From Leptolinea sp. UBA5366 (lineage in GTDB: Bacteria > Chloroflexota > Anaerolineae > Anaerolineales > Anaerolineaceae), in the NCBI GenBank assembly GCA_002407845.1, contig DHPK01000009.1, forward strand, positions 1 to 44,187: a DNA stretch of 44,187 nt, given 5' to 3'. Position 1 is the first letter of the stretch. Every line of letters begins with the position of its first letter. Positions 1 to 7,545 of the stretch are shown here, one piece after another. The notes beneath the pieces are model-generated. The model was not told where the DNA came from. It did no database searches and saw only the letters and a list, made by a program, of their open reading frames with translations. The translations under genes were made by a program, and so were the position numbers.

Positions 1-1024
1 AGGGATTGCAGGACGGATCCGGGCAGCGCAGTTCGGCTCTGGCGGCGTTCATTCTGCCGCTGATAGACGGGACGCGGATCAAGGCGGATCGATTGGTTTG
101 CGCCCAGCCGATATAAACCGGCGCTTCATATCCCGGCACCAGTCGTTTGTAGCTGTTGACGCAAGGCGCGAGCACAGCCGTCATACCTTTGGCGTGCTCA
201 AGCTGACCGGCAATGAAGCTGCGGGCGAATGCTGATAAATTCATCGGATCAGCAGCGTCAAAGAAAAGGTTCTTGCCATTCAGATCCGCGATCGACTGAT
301 GGCAGTGCATGCCAGATCCGGATTCACTCTCAACTGGTTTCGGCATGAAGGACGCAAGAATGCCCTCCTGCGCGGCGATCGCTTTGACAGTGGCTTTCAT
401 GAGCTGAATGTTGTCAGCAGTTTTCAGCGCATCTGCAAATTTGAAGTCGATTTCGTGCTGACCGAGACCGCACTCGTGGTGACCGATTTCGACATCCAAC
501 CCCATTTCATTCAGCGCAAGGATCAATTTTGTCCGAATGCGCACAGCGGTATCATCGGCTGAAAAGTCGAAATAACGACCAGTGTCGAACGGCACCGGGT
601 GAGTCTTGTCACCGTTACGCCTGAAAAGGAAAAATTCAGGCTCTGGTCCAACAAAATAAGTCATGCCCTGTTCATGAAGTTTTTCGGTCGCGCGTTTCAG
701 CAATCCTCTCGGATCACCCATGTAAGGAGACCCGTCTGGCAGCTCGATATCACAGATGATTCGGGCACGGCGAATTTCAGCAGGGGTCCAAGGGAGAATT
801 GTATAAGTATCTATGTCGGGGCGAAGATGCATATCGCTTTCCTGGATTCGCGTGAATCCCTCGATAGATGATCCATCGAACCAGATCCCCTGGTTCAGTG
901 CATCATCCAATTTGCTGACAGGCAGGTCGACACTCTTGACCGTTCCAAACACATCAGTAAACTGCAAAGCGATGAATTTGACTTGATCTTCGGCAATTCG
1001 TTCATATAAAGTTTTCTTATCCAT
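1..1024 (-). CDS. glnA: Glutamine synthetase type I, N-terminal 341 codons (3' end outside window)
   Basis: ATP-dependent amidation of glutamate by ammonia, the main cytosolic nitrogen-assimilation enzyme. I translated it by hand from the ATG at 1022-1024; the frame stays open to base 1, so the C-terminus, including any adenylylation tyrosine, is outside the window. Visible family motifs in order are FDGSSIEGF, GPEPEFFLF, HHECGLGQHEIDF, SGSGMHCHQS, NRSALIRVP and ELRCPDPSCNP, which cover the beta-grasp domain, the metal/glutamate-binding glutamates and the ATP-binding loop. A GGAG lies seven bases before the ATG. A clear sigma70 promoter precedes it with a leader of roughly 90 nt. It is transcribed alone, separated from the c-di-AMP operon by a terminator. 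Identification is secure. Confidence 0.96.
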   Translation of the reverse strand, partial: MDKKTLYERIAEDQVKFIALQFTDVFGTVKSVDLPVSKLDDALNQGIWFDGSSIEGFTRIQESDMHLRPDIDTYTILPWTPAEIRRARIICDIELPDGSPYMGDPRGLLKRATEKLHEQGMTYFVGPEPEFFLFRRNGDKTHPVPFDTGRYFDFSADDTAVRIRTKLILALNEMGLDVEIGHHECGLGQHEIDFKFADALKTADNIQLMKATVKAIAAQEGILASFMPKPVESESGSGMHCHQSIADLNGKNLFFDAADPMNLSAFARSFIAGQLEHAKGMTAVLAPCVNSYKRLVPGYEAPVYIGWAQTNRSALIRVPSISGRMNAARAELRCPDPSCNP

Positions 1025-1121
1025 TTAAATTCTCCATCCATAAAATACGCTGACCAAAAGGTAAGGATCAGCGGCAACCGCAAATAGATCGATACACAAG
1101 AAACTGAAAAAATACTTTTTT

Positions 1122-1149
1122 ATTATAGAAACTTGGATTTCAGTGTCAA
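1122..1149 (-). promoter_or_regulatory. Sigma70-type promoter of glnA
   Basis: Read on the minus strand, TTGACA (1144-1149) is followed after 16 bases by TATAAT (1122-1127). Both hexamers match consensus exactly. The predicted start is near 1115, giving a leader of about 90 nt before the glnA ATG. I see no obvious nitrogen-regulator site or riboswitch in the leader. Confidence 0.85.
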
Positions 1150-1161
1150 GGGAAAAATAAT

Positions 1162-1195
1162 AAAAAAATTACAGGGAATTTTCCCTGTAATTTTT
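1162..1195 (-). terminator. Intrinsic terminator after the cdaA-cdaR-DUF1232 operon
   Basis: The perfect stem ATTACAGGGAA / TTCCCTGTAAT with a 2-base loop is flanked by A-runs on the left and T-runs on the right. It can therefore end transcription in either direction. It sits 29 bases after the stop of the DUF1232 gene and just upstream of the glnA promoter, so it insulates glnA. Confidence 0.85.
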
Positions 1196-1223
1196 CAGCC
1201 ATTATGTAATTTGTCCCAGAGCG

Positions 1224-1541
1224 TCATTTATCACGCCGAAAATCATCGTAGTCGATGACTTGATCCGGGTCGCTATTCTGATTGCGGGAGCGGCGTCTTG
1301 AAACCTCTTCCTTAGCTTTTTCAAGGATATCTTCTGGAATTCCCTTGTTCAGGATTCCGATCATGATTGACAGCAGCGTCAGATCGTCGATATAGCCGAT
1401 GAACGGGATATCCGGGATCAGATCAATCGGAGAGATGATATAAATCGCGGTGGCGATGACTGACAATTTCAGCCACACCGGAGTTTCTTTCTTTTTCAGC
1501 GCCAGAATGATCGCTTGGATGCTTGCAATCAGTTTGTCCAT
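1224..1541 (-). CDS. DUF1232 (YkvA-like) small membrane protein
   Basis: 105 residues. A hydrophobic segment around residues 25-50 carries the DUF1232 signature SPIDLIPDIPFIGYIDDL, which is the hallmark of the YkvA family. The molecular function of that family is not established. The tail from about residue 78 is highly charged (KAKEEVSRRRSRN). The gene follows cdaR by 22 bases on the same strand and is closed by the terminator at 1162-1195, so it is very likely the last gene of the c-di-AMP operon. In many Firmicutes that third place is taken by glmM; here it is not. Family assignment is firm, any role in c-di-AMP physiology is inference from position. Confidence 0.85.
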   Translation of the reverse strand: MDKLIASIQAIILALKKKETPVWLKLSVIATAIYIISPIDLIPDIPFIGYIDDLTLLSIMIGILNKGIPEDILEKAKEEVSRRRSRNQNSDPDQVIDYDDFRRDK

Positions 1542-1563
1542 TATCCGAGATCCTGTCCTTTAA

Positions 1564-2853
1564 TTAGGGGTTTCCGTTTGTCACGCTTGCCGGCACTTCG
1601 GTTGAGTCAGCCGAGCCATTGATCGTGACATCGATGGTTGTTGGGTTGATTGACTGCACCGAAAGTCCGTTCCATGAAGCAAGGTCGACCCGCGGCGTCA
1701 GCTGATAATGACCCTGGGAATATTCTGTCAGGTCGATGTATGCGTAGAGTTCTGCAGCGCGCACGTTGTTAAGAATCGGCTGCGGTCCGCTCAGGTACAG
1801 ATCAACGATTTCCGGTGAGAAATCCACTTCCTGCTGGTCTTTCAGTCCGAGCACATAGACCGGAATGTCATTGAATGTCATGGTGCTCATAATGGCCGGA
1901 ATCTGGACGTCAACCTTGACCGATTGATCACCGACCAAGGAAATGCCGCCGGGGAGATTCAGTCCGATTGAAATGGAAGCGTTGCCGGTATATTCACTGA
2001 GCTGAATCGGCTCGGTTTCGACGTAAGAGGGGATGCTTTCCAAAAGCGCCCGATCGGATGAATAGATGGTGACGACAGAGGGAACCACGCCGATTTTTGA
2101 AACCTGATACCCGGCTGGGACGGTGCCTTCTGTAACAACTTTGACAACCACAACGCGATATCCGCCGCGCAGGCTGATTTCCTTCGTCACGTTCACCTGG
2201 CTCGGTTCAAATGAAATTCCGGTGACGCCCGTTGCAACTGCATTGCCCGATTTTCCGATTGCTCCAACCGTTAAATCTTTGACAATTGTTTCAGTTGCGT
2301 TTGAGTGATTGAGCACGACGCGCAGATAATCAATCTCATCTAGTTTTGAAATTGGGCCGCTGACGCTGACCGTTGCCGGTTCAACGACTGGTTTTTCGCC
2401 TTTGAACGCGGTCGGAATTTCGCCGATTTCTGTCACCTGCACCGGATATTCCCGGGTCTGGTATTCTTCCAGAACGACCTTGATTGTCTGAGGAGAATAG
2501 CTGGTGACAACAATTGGTTTGGCGTTGATGCTGATTTCTACCGGCAGGTTATATTCCCCCGCACTCAGGCCGGTGACGTCGATGGCGGCGTTCGCCTGAA
2601 CGCGATCGTTGACAATTGTGTTCCAGACGGATTCCGGAGCCTTGAGCGTCATGTTTACGATCTCAGGCATATTGTTTGTCATTACCAGTGCATCGTCCAA
2701 TCCAACTACTTCGAGCGGGATTGCGTAAGGGTACCGTTTTTCGACAGCGGGATCTTTTTGGGACTCAGCGATCATCCAGACTGTAAGAGATAACAGCAGG
2801 GACACGATGATTGAAGGAACCAATTTGAGCAGGGATTGGAGAGTTTGTTTCAT
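1564..2853 (-). CDS. cdaR: CdaR/YbbR-domain regulator of diadenylate cyclase
   Basis: 429 residues: a short cytoplasmic start, one membrane helix (about 12-31, VPSIIVSLLLSLTVWMIAES), then an extracytoplasmic part built of four YbbR-like beta domains of about 90 residues each. Repeated elements such as PVEISINAKPIVV, YPVQVTEIGEIP and IPVYVLGL mark the successive units. YbbR/CdaR proteins bind and modulate the membrane diadenylate cyclase CdaA. The start codon overlaps the cdaA stop by four bases (2850-2853), indicating translational coupling with cdaA, which is the usual pairing. The C-terminus ends in a Thr/Ser/Asn-rich tail without an anchor. Confidence 0.92.
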   Translation of the reverse strand: MKQTLQSLLKLVPSIIVSLLLSLTVWMIAESQKDPAVEKRYPYAIPLEVVGLDDALVMTNNMPEIVNMTLKAPESVWNTIVNDRVQANAAIDVTGLSAGEYNLPVEISINAKPIVVTSYSPQTIKVVLEEYQTREYPVQVTEIGEIPTAFKGEKPVVEPATVSVSGPISKLDEIDYLRVVLNHSNATETIVKDLTVGAIGKSGNAVATGVTGISFEPSQVNVTKEISLRGGYRVVVVKVVTEGTVPAGYQVSKIGVVPSVVTIYSSDRALLESIPSYVETEPIQLSEYTGNASISIGLNLPGGISLVGDQSVKVDVQIPAIMSTMTFNDIPVYVLGLKDQQEVDFSPEIVDLYLSGPQPILNNVRAAELYAYIDLTEYSQGHYQLTPRVDLASWNGLSVQSINPTTIDVTINGSADSTEVPASVTNGNP

Positions 2854-3737
2854 TTTTTATCCTCTCCGAGGATTTTTTTCATCAAGAAATTGAAAAAGCT
2901 CGAGAGTCTTTCACGGAACGGAATCTCTTCAGGCTGTGCAAACATGCTTTCAAGCATGACCCGCAACCGCTCGTTGCTGATTCCTTTGGTGATCTTGCCT
3001 TCATGCGCGACTGAAATCGATCCTGATTCTTCCGACACGACGATAGTCACTGAGTCAGTGGCTTCGGAAATTCCCAAGGCGGCGCGGTGGCGCAAGCCCA
3101 TCGCGCGTCCGGGGGTCTTGTCAAGGACATTTCTGGATGATAACGGCATGACGCAGGCGGCTGCCTCAATCCGTCCTTTGCTGATGATCACTGCGCCGTC
3201 ATGCAGCGGGGTATTCGGATAAAAAATCTGCAGCAGCATTTCAGGCGTTACGACAGAATCGATATAGACGCCGGTGTGGATATATTTTTCGAGATCGTCA
3301 AAGCGTTGCAATACGATCAGCGCGCCATGGTTACGGGCGGACAGCATCGAACAGGAGATCACGAGCGTATCAGCAATTTCACGCATTTCTTCAGCATGCG
3401 GCGGCGCGGATGCAAAGAGATCATGGATCGATTGAACGCGTCCCATTCTTTCGAATGCCCGGCGGATTTCCGGCGCATAGACAACGGGAATGACGATCAG
3501 AAGCACTGGCAAAATGGAGCTGATCAGCCAGGTGAAGGCGGGAAGATCGACCAAAATGTACAGCAGCCCGATCAGGATGAAAATCGTGACGGAGCCGCGT
3601 ATCAAGGTGTTTGCCTGAGAACCTTTGATAAAGCGCAGAAATACGAAAAAAATGGCAGCAACCAGTAGTATGTCAATCATACTGCCGCGGTCAAAACGCT
3701 GACCAATAAACTGAAGTTCAGATATCAGCTGCTGCAA
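2850..3737 (-). CDS. cdaA: Diadenylate cyclase CdaA (DisA_N domain)
   Basis: Membrane enzyme that condenses two ATP into cyclic di-AMP. Three N-terminal helices (about 20-37, 48-63 and 68-87) lead into the DisA_N catalytic domain. The catalytic motifs are intact: DGA at residues 180-182 and RHR at 216-218, followed by SEATDSVTIVVSEESG. The length of 295 residues is usual for CdaA (about 270-300). The start is a TTG at 3735-3737, chosen because AGAGG lies six bases upstream and no ATG fits. A promoter is visible at 3779-3808. First gene of cdaA-cdaR-DUF1232. Probable targets are c-di-AMP-controlled ion and osmolyte systems, but none is in the window. Confidence 0.95.
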   Translation of the reverse strand: MQQLISELQFIGQRFDRGSMIDILLVAAIFFVFLRFIKGSQANTLIRGSVTIFILIGLLYILVDLPAFTWLISSILPVLLIVIPVVYAPEIRRAFERMGRVQSIHDLFASAPPHAEEMREIADTLVISCSMLSARNHGALIVLQRFDDLEKYIHTGVYIDSVVTPEMLLQIFYPNTPLHDGAVIISKGRIEAAACVMPLSSRNVLDKTPGRAMGLRHRAALGISEATDSVTIVVSEESGSISVAHEGKITKGISNERLRVMLESMFAQPEEIPFRERLSSFFNFLMKKILGEDKK

Positions 3738-3778
3738 TTTTTCCTCTCAAGGTATTTCAGATTGTGTTCTATATCTTT

Positions 3779-3808
3779 ATTTTATCTTTTTATAGACATT
3801 ACGGTCAA
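3779..3808 (-). promoter_or_regulatory. Promoter of the cdaA operon
   Basis: On the minus strand, TTGACC (3803-3808), an 18-base spacer and TAAAAT (3779-3784) form a good sigma70-type promoter. It gives a leader of about 35 nt before the TTG start of cdaA. Confidence 0.65.
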
Positions 3809-3830
3809 GGTTTAATGGTATCAAATGACG

Positions 3831-3850
3831 ATTGAATTTTAAAATTCAAT
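3831..3850. repeat. 20-bp perfect palindrome between coaE and the cdaA promoter
   Basis: ATTGAATTTT followed directly by its reverse complement AAAATTCAAT. It lies 15 bases after the coaE stop and about 20 bases upstream of the cdaA -35 box. There is no GC in the stem core and no proper U-tract, so it would be a weak terminator. An operator site is equally possible. Confidence 0.5.
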
Positions 3851-3865
3851 TAAACCAGTTAGTAC

Positions 3866-4462
3866 TCAATATTTCTGCAGTTCAGCCCAATGCAGATGGA
3901 TTTTTTCTGCCAGAAGCGCAAGCGGCATACTCCCGTCCAAAACAAGGTCGAATTCTTTTTCATCCCAGTCGATCAGCTGCTGAGACTGGACACGGGCGCG
4001 GGCTTCAGCAGCAGTCATGCCCCGCGCTTGCTGCAGCCGTTGAACCTGAACCTCAGCCGGAACGCTGACCAGCCACTTTTGGTCGCAGATCTCTTTCAAG
4101 GAAGATTGCATCAGCTTTACCGCTTCCAACGCGATCGGCGCATCCGATGCATCGATCAGCGACTGAATTTCTGAAATGATTGCCGGATGGGTGACGGACT
4201 CGAGCCAGCGGAGTTCATCTTTATCGGCAAAAACAATTGCGCCGAGCTTTTTTCGGTCGATCTCACGAGATTCCTTCGTGCTTAAGATTTTACTGTCATA
4301 TCGGCTGATCAGCCGGTCGTAAGCCGGTTTCCCCGGCAGCATGATCTCATGCCCGACGCGATCGGCGTCAATTCCCAGACAGCCGAGTTTTTCGAGTTCA
4401 AGACGAACCTGGCTTTTACCACTGGCGATCCCCCCGGTGATGCCGATCACAATTTTGCGCAT
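3866..4462 (-). CDS. coaE: Dephospho-CoA kinase
   Basis: Last step of coenzyme A synthesis: ATP-dependent phosphorylation of the 3'-hydroxyl of dephospho-CoA. The P-loop GITGGIASGKS is at residues 8-18. CoaE-type features follow: GIDADRVGHEIM (conserved Asp for substrate), the lid region with HPAI, and a late QRLQQARGMTAAEARARVQSQ segment where CoaE proteins carry the R-x3-R and Q residues. The length of 198 residues is typical. The ATG immediately follows the stop of the TPR gene (0 bp gap), so it is co-translated with that gene. Assignment secure. Confidence 0.95.
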   Translation of the reverse strand: MRKIVIGITGGIASGKSQVRLELEKLGCLGIDADRVGHEIMLPGKPAYDRLISRYDSKILSTKESREIDRKKLGAIVFADKDELRWLESVTHPAIISEIQSLIDASDAPIALEAVKLMQSSLKEICDQKWLVSVPAEVQVQRLQQARGMTAAEARARVQSQQLIDWDEKEFDLVLDGSMPLALLAEKIHLHWAELQKY

Positions 4463-5800
4463 TTAATTAATTCCAAACGAAGCGCATATCCGCTGGCTGT
4501 CGCGCACAATTGACATGACGGTCTGGTCGGTGCTGTAGAGAGCTTCAATTTCGGCAGCGGTCTTCACCGCATCTTCGCAAAAGCGGTTGGCGTTGGTGTG
4601 CATGTAGGAGAGCGCTCCGGCATAGGTGAAATAATAGACAACGCTGGTTCCTGACAGAGGGAGCCCCTCGATTTCAATCAGCGGGTTGCCGGGATCATCG
4701 CACTCGCGGACAGTGCAGCTTTCAACCGCACCGCAGCCATAGGTCGCGCATTTCAACGCATCGATCGCCGCTTCATAGTTCCGGGCTTTGTAATAGTTGA
4801 CGCCCAGACGCCCATAAACATCCGGGTTATAAGGGTTGATACTGAGAGCTTTTTTGATGTTCAGCCCGGCTGCGTAAAAGTCACCGGTCTGTGAATAGGT
4901 GTTTCCGATCGCGAGGTAAGGCAGCGGGTCGTTTAAGCCCAGCTGGTCATTGATTCGGGCAGCTTTCGCAAACATTTCAAGCGCCTGATCATATTCCTTG
5001 AGCTGCCGCCAGTTGACCCCGATGCGGATCTGCAGAAAAGTCATGTTCGGCGAGAGTTCCAGCGCACGGTTATAAGCATCGATCGCGCTGCGGTACTGGC
5101 CATAAGACTCGAGCACGTTCCCTTGCACGCGGTAAACGTCAAACATGCTTTCAGGCGCTGACGCTCCGTATTCGAGCGCCTGGCGCAACATCTGTTCAGA
5201 CCTTTCATAGTTCATCTGATTCAGCAGAATTTCAGAATAAAAGGCGTAAGCCATGGCGTTTCGCGGTCCGTAATCAACCGCCCGCCGGATGTAAGATTCG
5301 GCAGAGGCGAAGTAAGTTTCGACCAAGTCAGGACTGCACAAGTCTTCATCAGCGAACCACAAGTAAACCAGCCCTAAAACGGCGTAAATGTCCGAATTTT
5401 CGGTAAAAGTCTCAAGCGAGGACTCAAGCAGGCTGACTGCCTGTTCAAGCGTGTTGCGCTTTTCAGCATCGGTGGTTTGAGAGGCGGTCATGTATGCCAG
5501 CGCCCGCCCCTGTTTCCAAACATATTCAGGGTTTTCCGGCGCTAATACAGCTGCGGCACTGAATGAGTCAACCGCTTTTTGAAGATTTCCTGAGACGAAC
5601 TGAGCCTCAGCTTCAAGCGCGAAAGAGGCAGCGTCCCGGGTCGGGATCAAGGTTGGTTTCCAAGGGGAAACGATCACCTCTGTCATGACCGCTTTCAAGA
5701 GAAAGAAAGCGAAAACGCAGAGGAACATCAATAAAATTACGATGCCTGGATTTGAGCGGTTCTTATGTTTAAACTCAAGGTTTTTTCCGGATAGTTGCAT
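4463..5800 (-). CDS. Membrane-anchored TPR-repeat protein
   Basis: 445 residues. A positively charged start and one membrane helix (about 20-42) are followed by a long TPR superhelix from about residue 57. Clear repeat units include AVDSFSAAAVLAPENPEYVW, SAIDAYNRALELSPN, ALEMFAKAARIND, GLNIKKALSINPYNPDVYGR and AAIDALKCATYG. The C-terminal 90 residues hold a Cys-rich patch (CATYGCGAVESCTVRECDD) that could form disulfides outside the membrane. It is probably a scaffold for protein-protein contacts at the envelope; no enzymatic domain is visible. It sits between a secreted protein gene and coaE in one operon. The partner and precise role are unknown. Confidence 0.85.
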   Translation of the reverse strand: MQLSGKNLEFKHKNRSNPGIVILLMFLCVFAFFLLKAVMTEVIVSPWKPTLIPTRDAASFALEAEAQFVSGNLQKAVDSFSAAAVLAPENPEYVWKQGRALAYMTASQTTDAEKRNTLEQAVSLLESSLETFTENSDIYAVLGLVYLWFADEDLCSPDLVETYFASAESYIRRAVDYGPRNAMAYAFYSEILLNQMNYERSEQMLRQALEYGASAPESMFDVYRVQGNVLESYGQYRSAIDAYNRALELSPNMTFLQIRIGVNWRQLKEYDQALEMFAKAARINDQLGLNDPLPYLAIGNTYSQTGDFYAAGLNIKKALSINPYNPDVYGRLGVNYYKARNYEAAIDALKCATYGCGAVESCTVRECDDPGNPLIEIEGLPLSGTSVVYYFTYAGALSYMHTNANRFCEDAVKTAAEIEALYSTDQTVMSIVRDSQRICASFGIN

Positions 5801-5823
5801 TCGCTGTGTTTATTTTCCGGAGC

Positions 5824-6453
5824 TTAGAATCCGTAAGCGGTGCTTTCTTTGCAACCGTTTTCATTGTTGCCATATTCGCAGTACCAGCAGCTTCCTTGAT
5901 AAAAAATGCCGCCTTCGTAACAATCTGCGTCATATAGTCCGATCAGAAAGCCTTTCTGGTCAAAAACAAAGTTTCCACCTATAAAACAGGTGTCACCGCT
6001 GACAAAATATCCGGCTTCAGTGCAGCTATTGAAATCTGTGATTGGAGCGTTCGAGTTGAAAATGTCCGGATATTGCAGCATTTTTTCATAGGTTCGCGTG
6101 CGTAAACTCTGACATGCCGCAGCGGCTGCCTGCACCGATTCGACCGTCGGATTCAGGTTGTTTGCAACAGTTTTGAACTCGGCGATCAGCTCAGGGATAA
6201 ACCCTCCGATCAGATAATCAAAGTTGCTGATCGAGACGTTAAATTGTGTTTGAACCGATTCGAATCCATTCAAGTTGTTCTGGGAAGCTTGAATTGCGAA
6301 ATCATTTAATTTCTGGCATTCAACTGCCATTAAATTGAGAGCGGTCTGCGCCATGTCAGGCGCCGCGGGAGATGCTCCCTGTGTAGCAGCAGCCTGAAAC
6401 TGGACGATAAGTATCACCATGATCAGAGCAAGGATTCCCAACGACTTTCTCAT
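5824..6453 (-). CDS. Secreted Cys-rich protein of unknown function
   Basis: 209 residues with a signal peptide (hydrophobic core ILALIMVILIVQFQAAA, likely cut near AAATQG). A helical middle (about 30-130) precedes a compact C-terminal part (about 140-209) containing seven cysteines in a Gly/Tyr-rich context (DTCFIGG, DADCYEGG, GSCWYCEYG). These probably form disulfide-bonded loops. I do not recognise the family. The ATG has GGAG seven bases upstream, and a TATAAT lies about 35 bases upstream. It is first in an apparent operon with the TPR protein and coaE (gap 23 bases), so it may be a partner of the TPR protein. Confidence 0.75.
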   Translation of the reverse strand: MRKSLGILALIMVILIVQFQAAATQGASPAAPDMAQTALNLMAVECQKLNDFAIQASQNNLNGFESVQTQFNVSISNFDYLIGGFIPELIAEFKTVANNLNPTVESVQAAAAACQSLRTRTYEKMLQYPDIFNSNAPITDFNSCTEAGYFVSGDTCFIGGNFVFDQKGFLIGLYDADCYEGGIFYQGSCWYCEYGNNENGCKESTAYGF

Positions 6454-6615
6454 ATCTCACTCCATTCTTTTAATATTGCTACTCATTATACGATATTCCC
6501 GGGTGAAAAGTTTGCTTTCCTTAAAAAATGAACCGGATTTCTCTCCTAATTTACGGCATACAAGATTGCCAGCTGTTATTTATTCTTTGCGAAAACTGCT
6601 AATTTCATTTGGCTA

Positions 6616-6632
6616 TATAATTTATCGTGATG
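6616..6632 (+). promoter_or_regulatory. -10 box abutting the start codon (leaderless candidate)
   Basis: TATAAT (6616-6621) ends 8 bases before the ATG at 6630. A transcription start 7-8 bases after the -10 box would leave almost no leader. There is no Shine-Dalgarno sequence. The -35 region is weak, so this is a suggestion from one element plus spacing. Confidence 0.5.
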
Positions 6633-7445
6633 AAACATTGTTTGAATTGTTATCGGAAAATCCCGAATGACGCGACCCAATGCCATTATTGCGGCGCGTC
6701 TCAGGCTGAACAAGCTGGTTTTCCGGGTGAAAAAGTGATGCGGTGCCCGCATTGCATGTCTTATCTGTATGACGAGGAACATGGCTGCCAAAATTGCGGT
6801 TTGACGCATAAGAAGAAGTCAAATGCGAGGAAATGGTTATTTGGTCTGGCTTTTGTGGTGCTCGTCTTGTTCGTTCTCTGGCAGCTGGGATTGTTTCCGG
6901 GTTTGCCTGCTGGTGGAAAAGCTGCAAAACTGATCTCTCTGCAATTTCAAAATCAGCCGGCTGAAACGCAGTCTCCGGAGCAGGCATTATCTGATATCCC
7001 AATCGTGCCCTTGACAGAGGATTTAGCAGCTGAAGGGCTGCCACTGCCTGCTGAAAATGAAACAGCCGATCCGGCTGAACCAGCTGCAGCAGGTATTGTT
7101 GCATCGACAGCCACGGTGGTTGCGCCGACTTCAACGCCGGCTGCATTTCAATGCAACGGGATGGAAAATCGCTTGCGTCCCGACCAGTCTGGGCAACTGA
7201 GACCAGGTGGAAATCCGAGCAAGCTGCGGTCCAAACCGACGATTGAGAGCGATACGCTAAAAGTCCTCTACGGCGGAGCGCCATTCGTCGTGATAAATGA
7301 GAAACCGGTCTGTGCCGATGGCTACCTGTGGATCAAAGTCAGGCTGGATGAATATCTGCAGGAGGGGTGGACGGTTGAAGCCGATCAGTCTGATTATTGG
7401 CTGGTACAAAAAGAACCGGACAGCGCTGGTGGTGACGGAAACTGA
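6630..7445 (+). CDS. Zinc-ribbon / single-TM / SH3b membrane protein
   Basis: 271 residues from the ATG at 6630 (a GTG directly before it would add one residue). The N-terminus has two zinc ribbons: CLNC...CHYC at residues 4-21, then CPHC...CQNC at about 37-55. A membrane helix follows at about 68-88 (WLFGLAFVVLVLFVLWQLG), then a Pro/Glu/Ala-rich linker. The C-terminal SH3-like domain (about 185-260) contains SKLRSKPTIESDTLKVLYGG, the usual start of bacterial SH3b modules. The layout places the zinc ribbons in the cytoplasm and the SH3b domain outside, where such domains usually bind cell-wall material. It could be an envelope sensor or anchor. Monocistronic or first before the HerA-like gene (100-base gap). 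Confidence 0.8.
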   Translation: MKHCLNCYRKIPNDATQCHYCGASQAEQAGFPGEKVMRCPHCMSYLYDEEHGCQNCGLTHKKKSNARKWLFGLAFVVLVLFVLWQLGLFPGLPAGGKAAKLISLQFQNQPAETQSPEQALSDIPIVPLTEDLAAEGLPLPAENETADPAEPAAAGIVASTATVVAPTSTPAAFQCNGMENRLRPDQSGQLRPGGNPSKLRSKPTIESDTLKVLYGGAPFVVINEKPVCADGYLWIKVRLDEYLQEGWTVEADQSDYWLVQKEPDSAGGDGN

Positions 7446-7497
7446 AAATATGACAAATTTGCATGACCTGAATTCGGAATATTCGACTGAATTTTAG

Positions 7498-7538
7498 TAT
7501 AATAGGTTCGATAACGATGGATTTCCATCTTTCGAGGA
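7498..7538 (+). promoter_or_regulatory. -10 box and Shine-Dalgarno of the HerA-like gene
   Basis: TATAAT at 7498-7503 and a GGAG at 7535-7538, seven bases before the ATG at 7546. This is a conventional leader of about 35-40 nt. No convincing -35 box is visible. Confidence 0.45.
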
Positions 7539-7545
7539 GTTTATC

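Noticed and set aside
299..1083. Open frames on both strands in the first kilobase (for example 299-562 and 599-871 plus)
   Set aside because: They lie antisense to, or out of frame with, the long glutamine synthetase frame, which carries all family motifs to the window edge.
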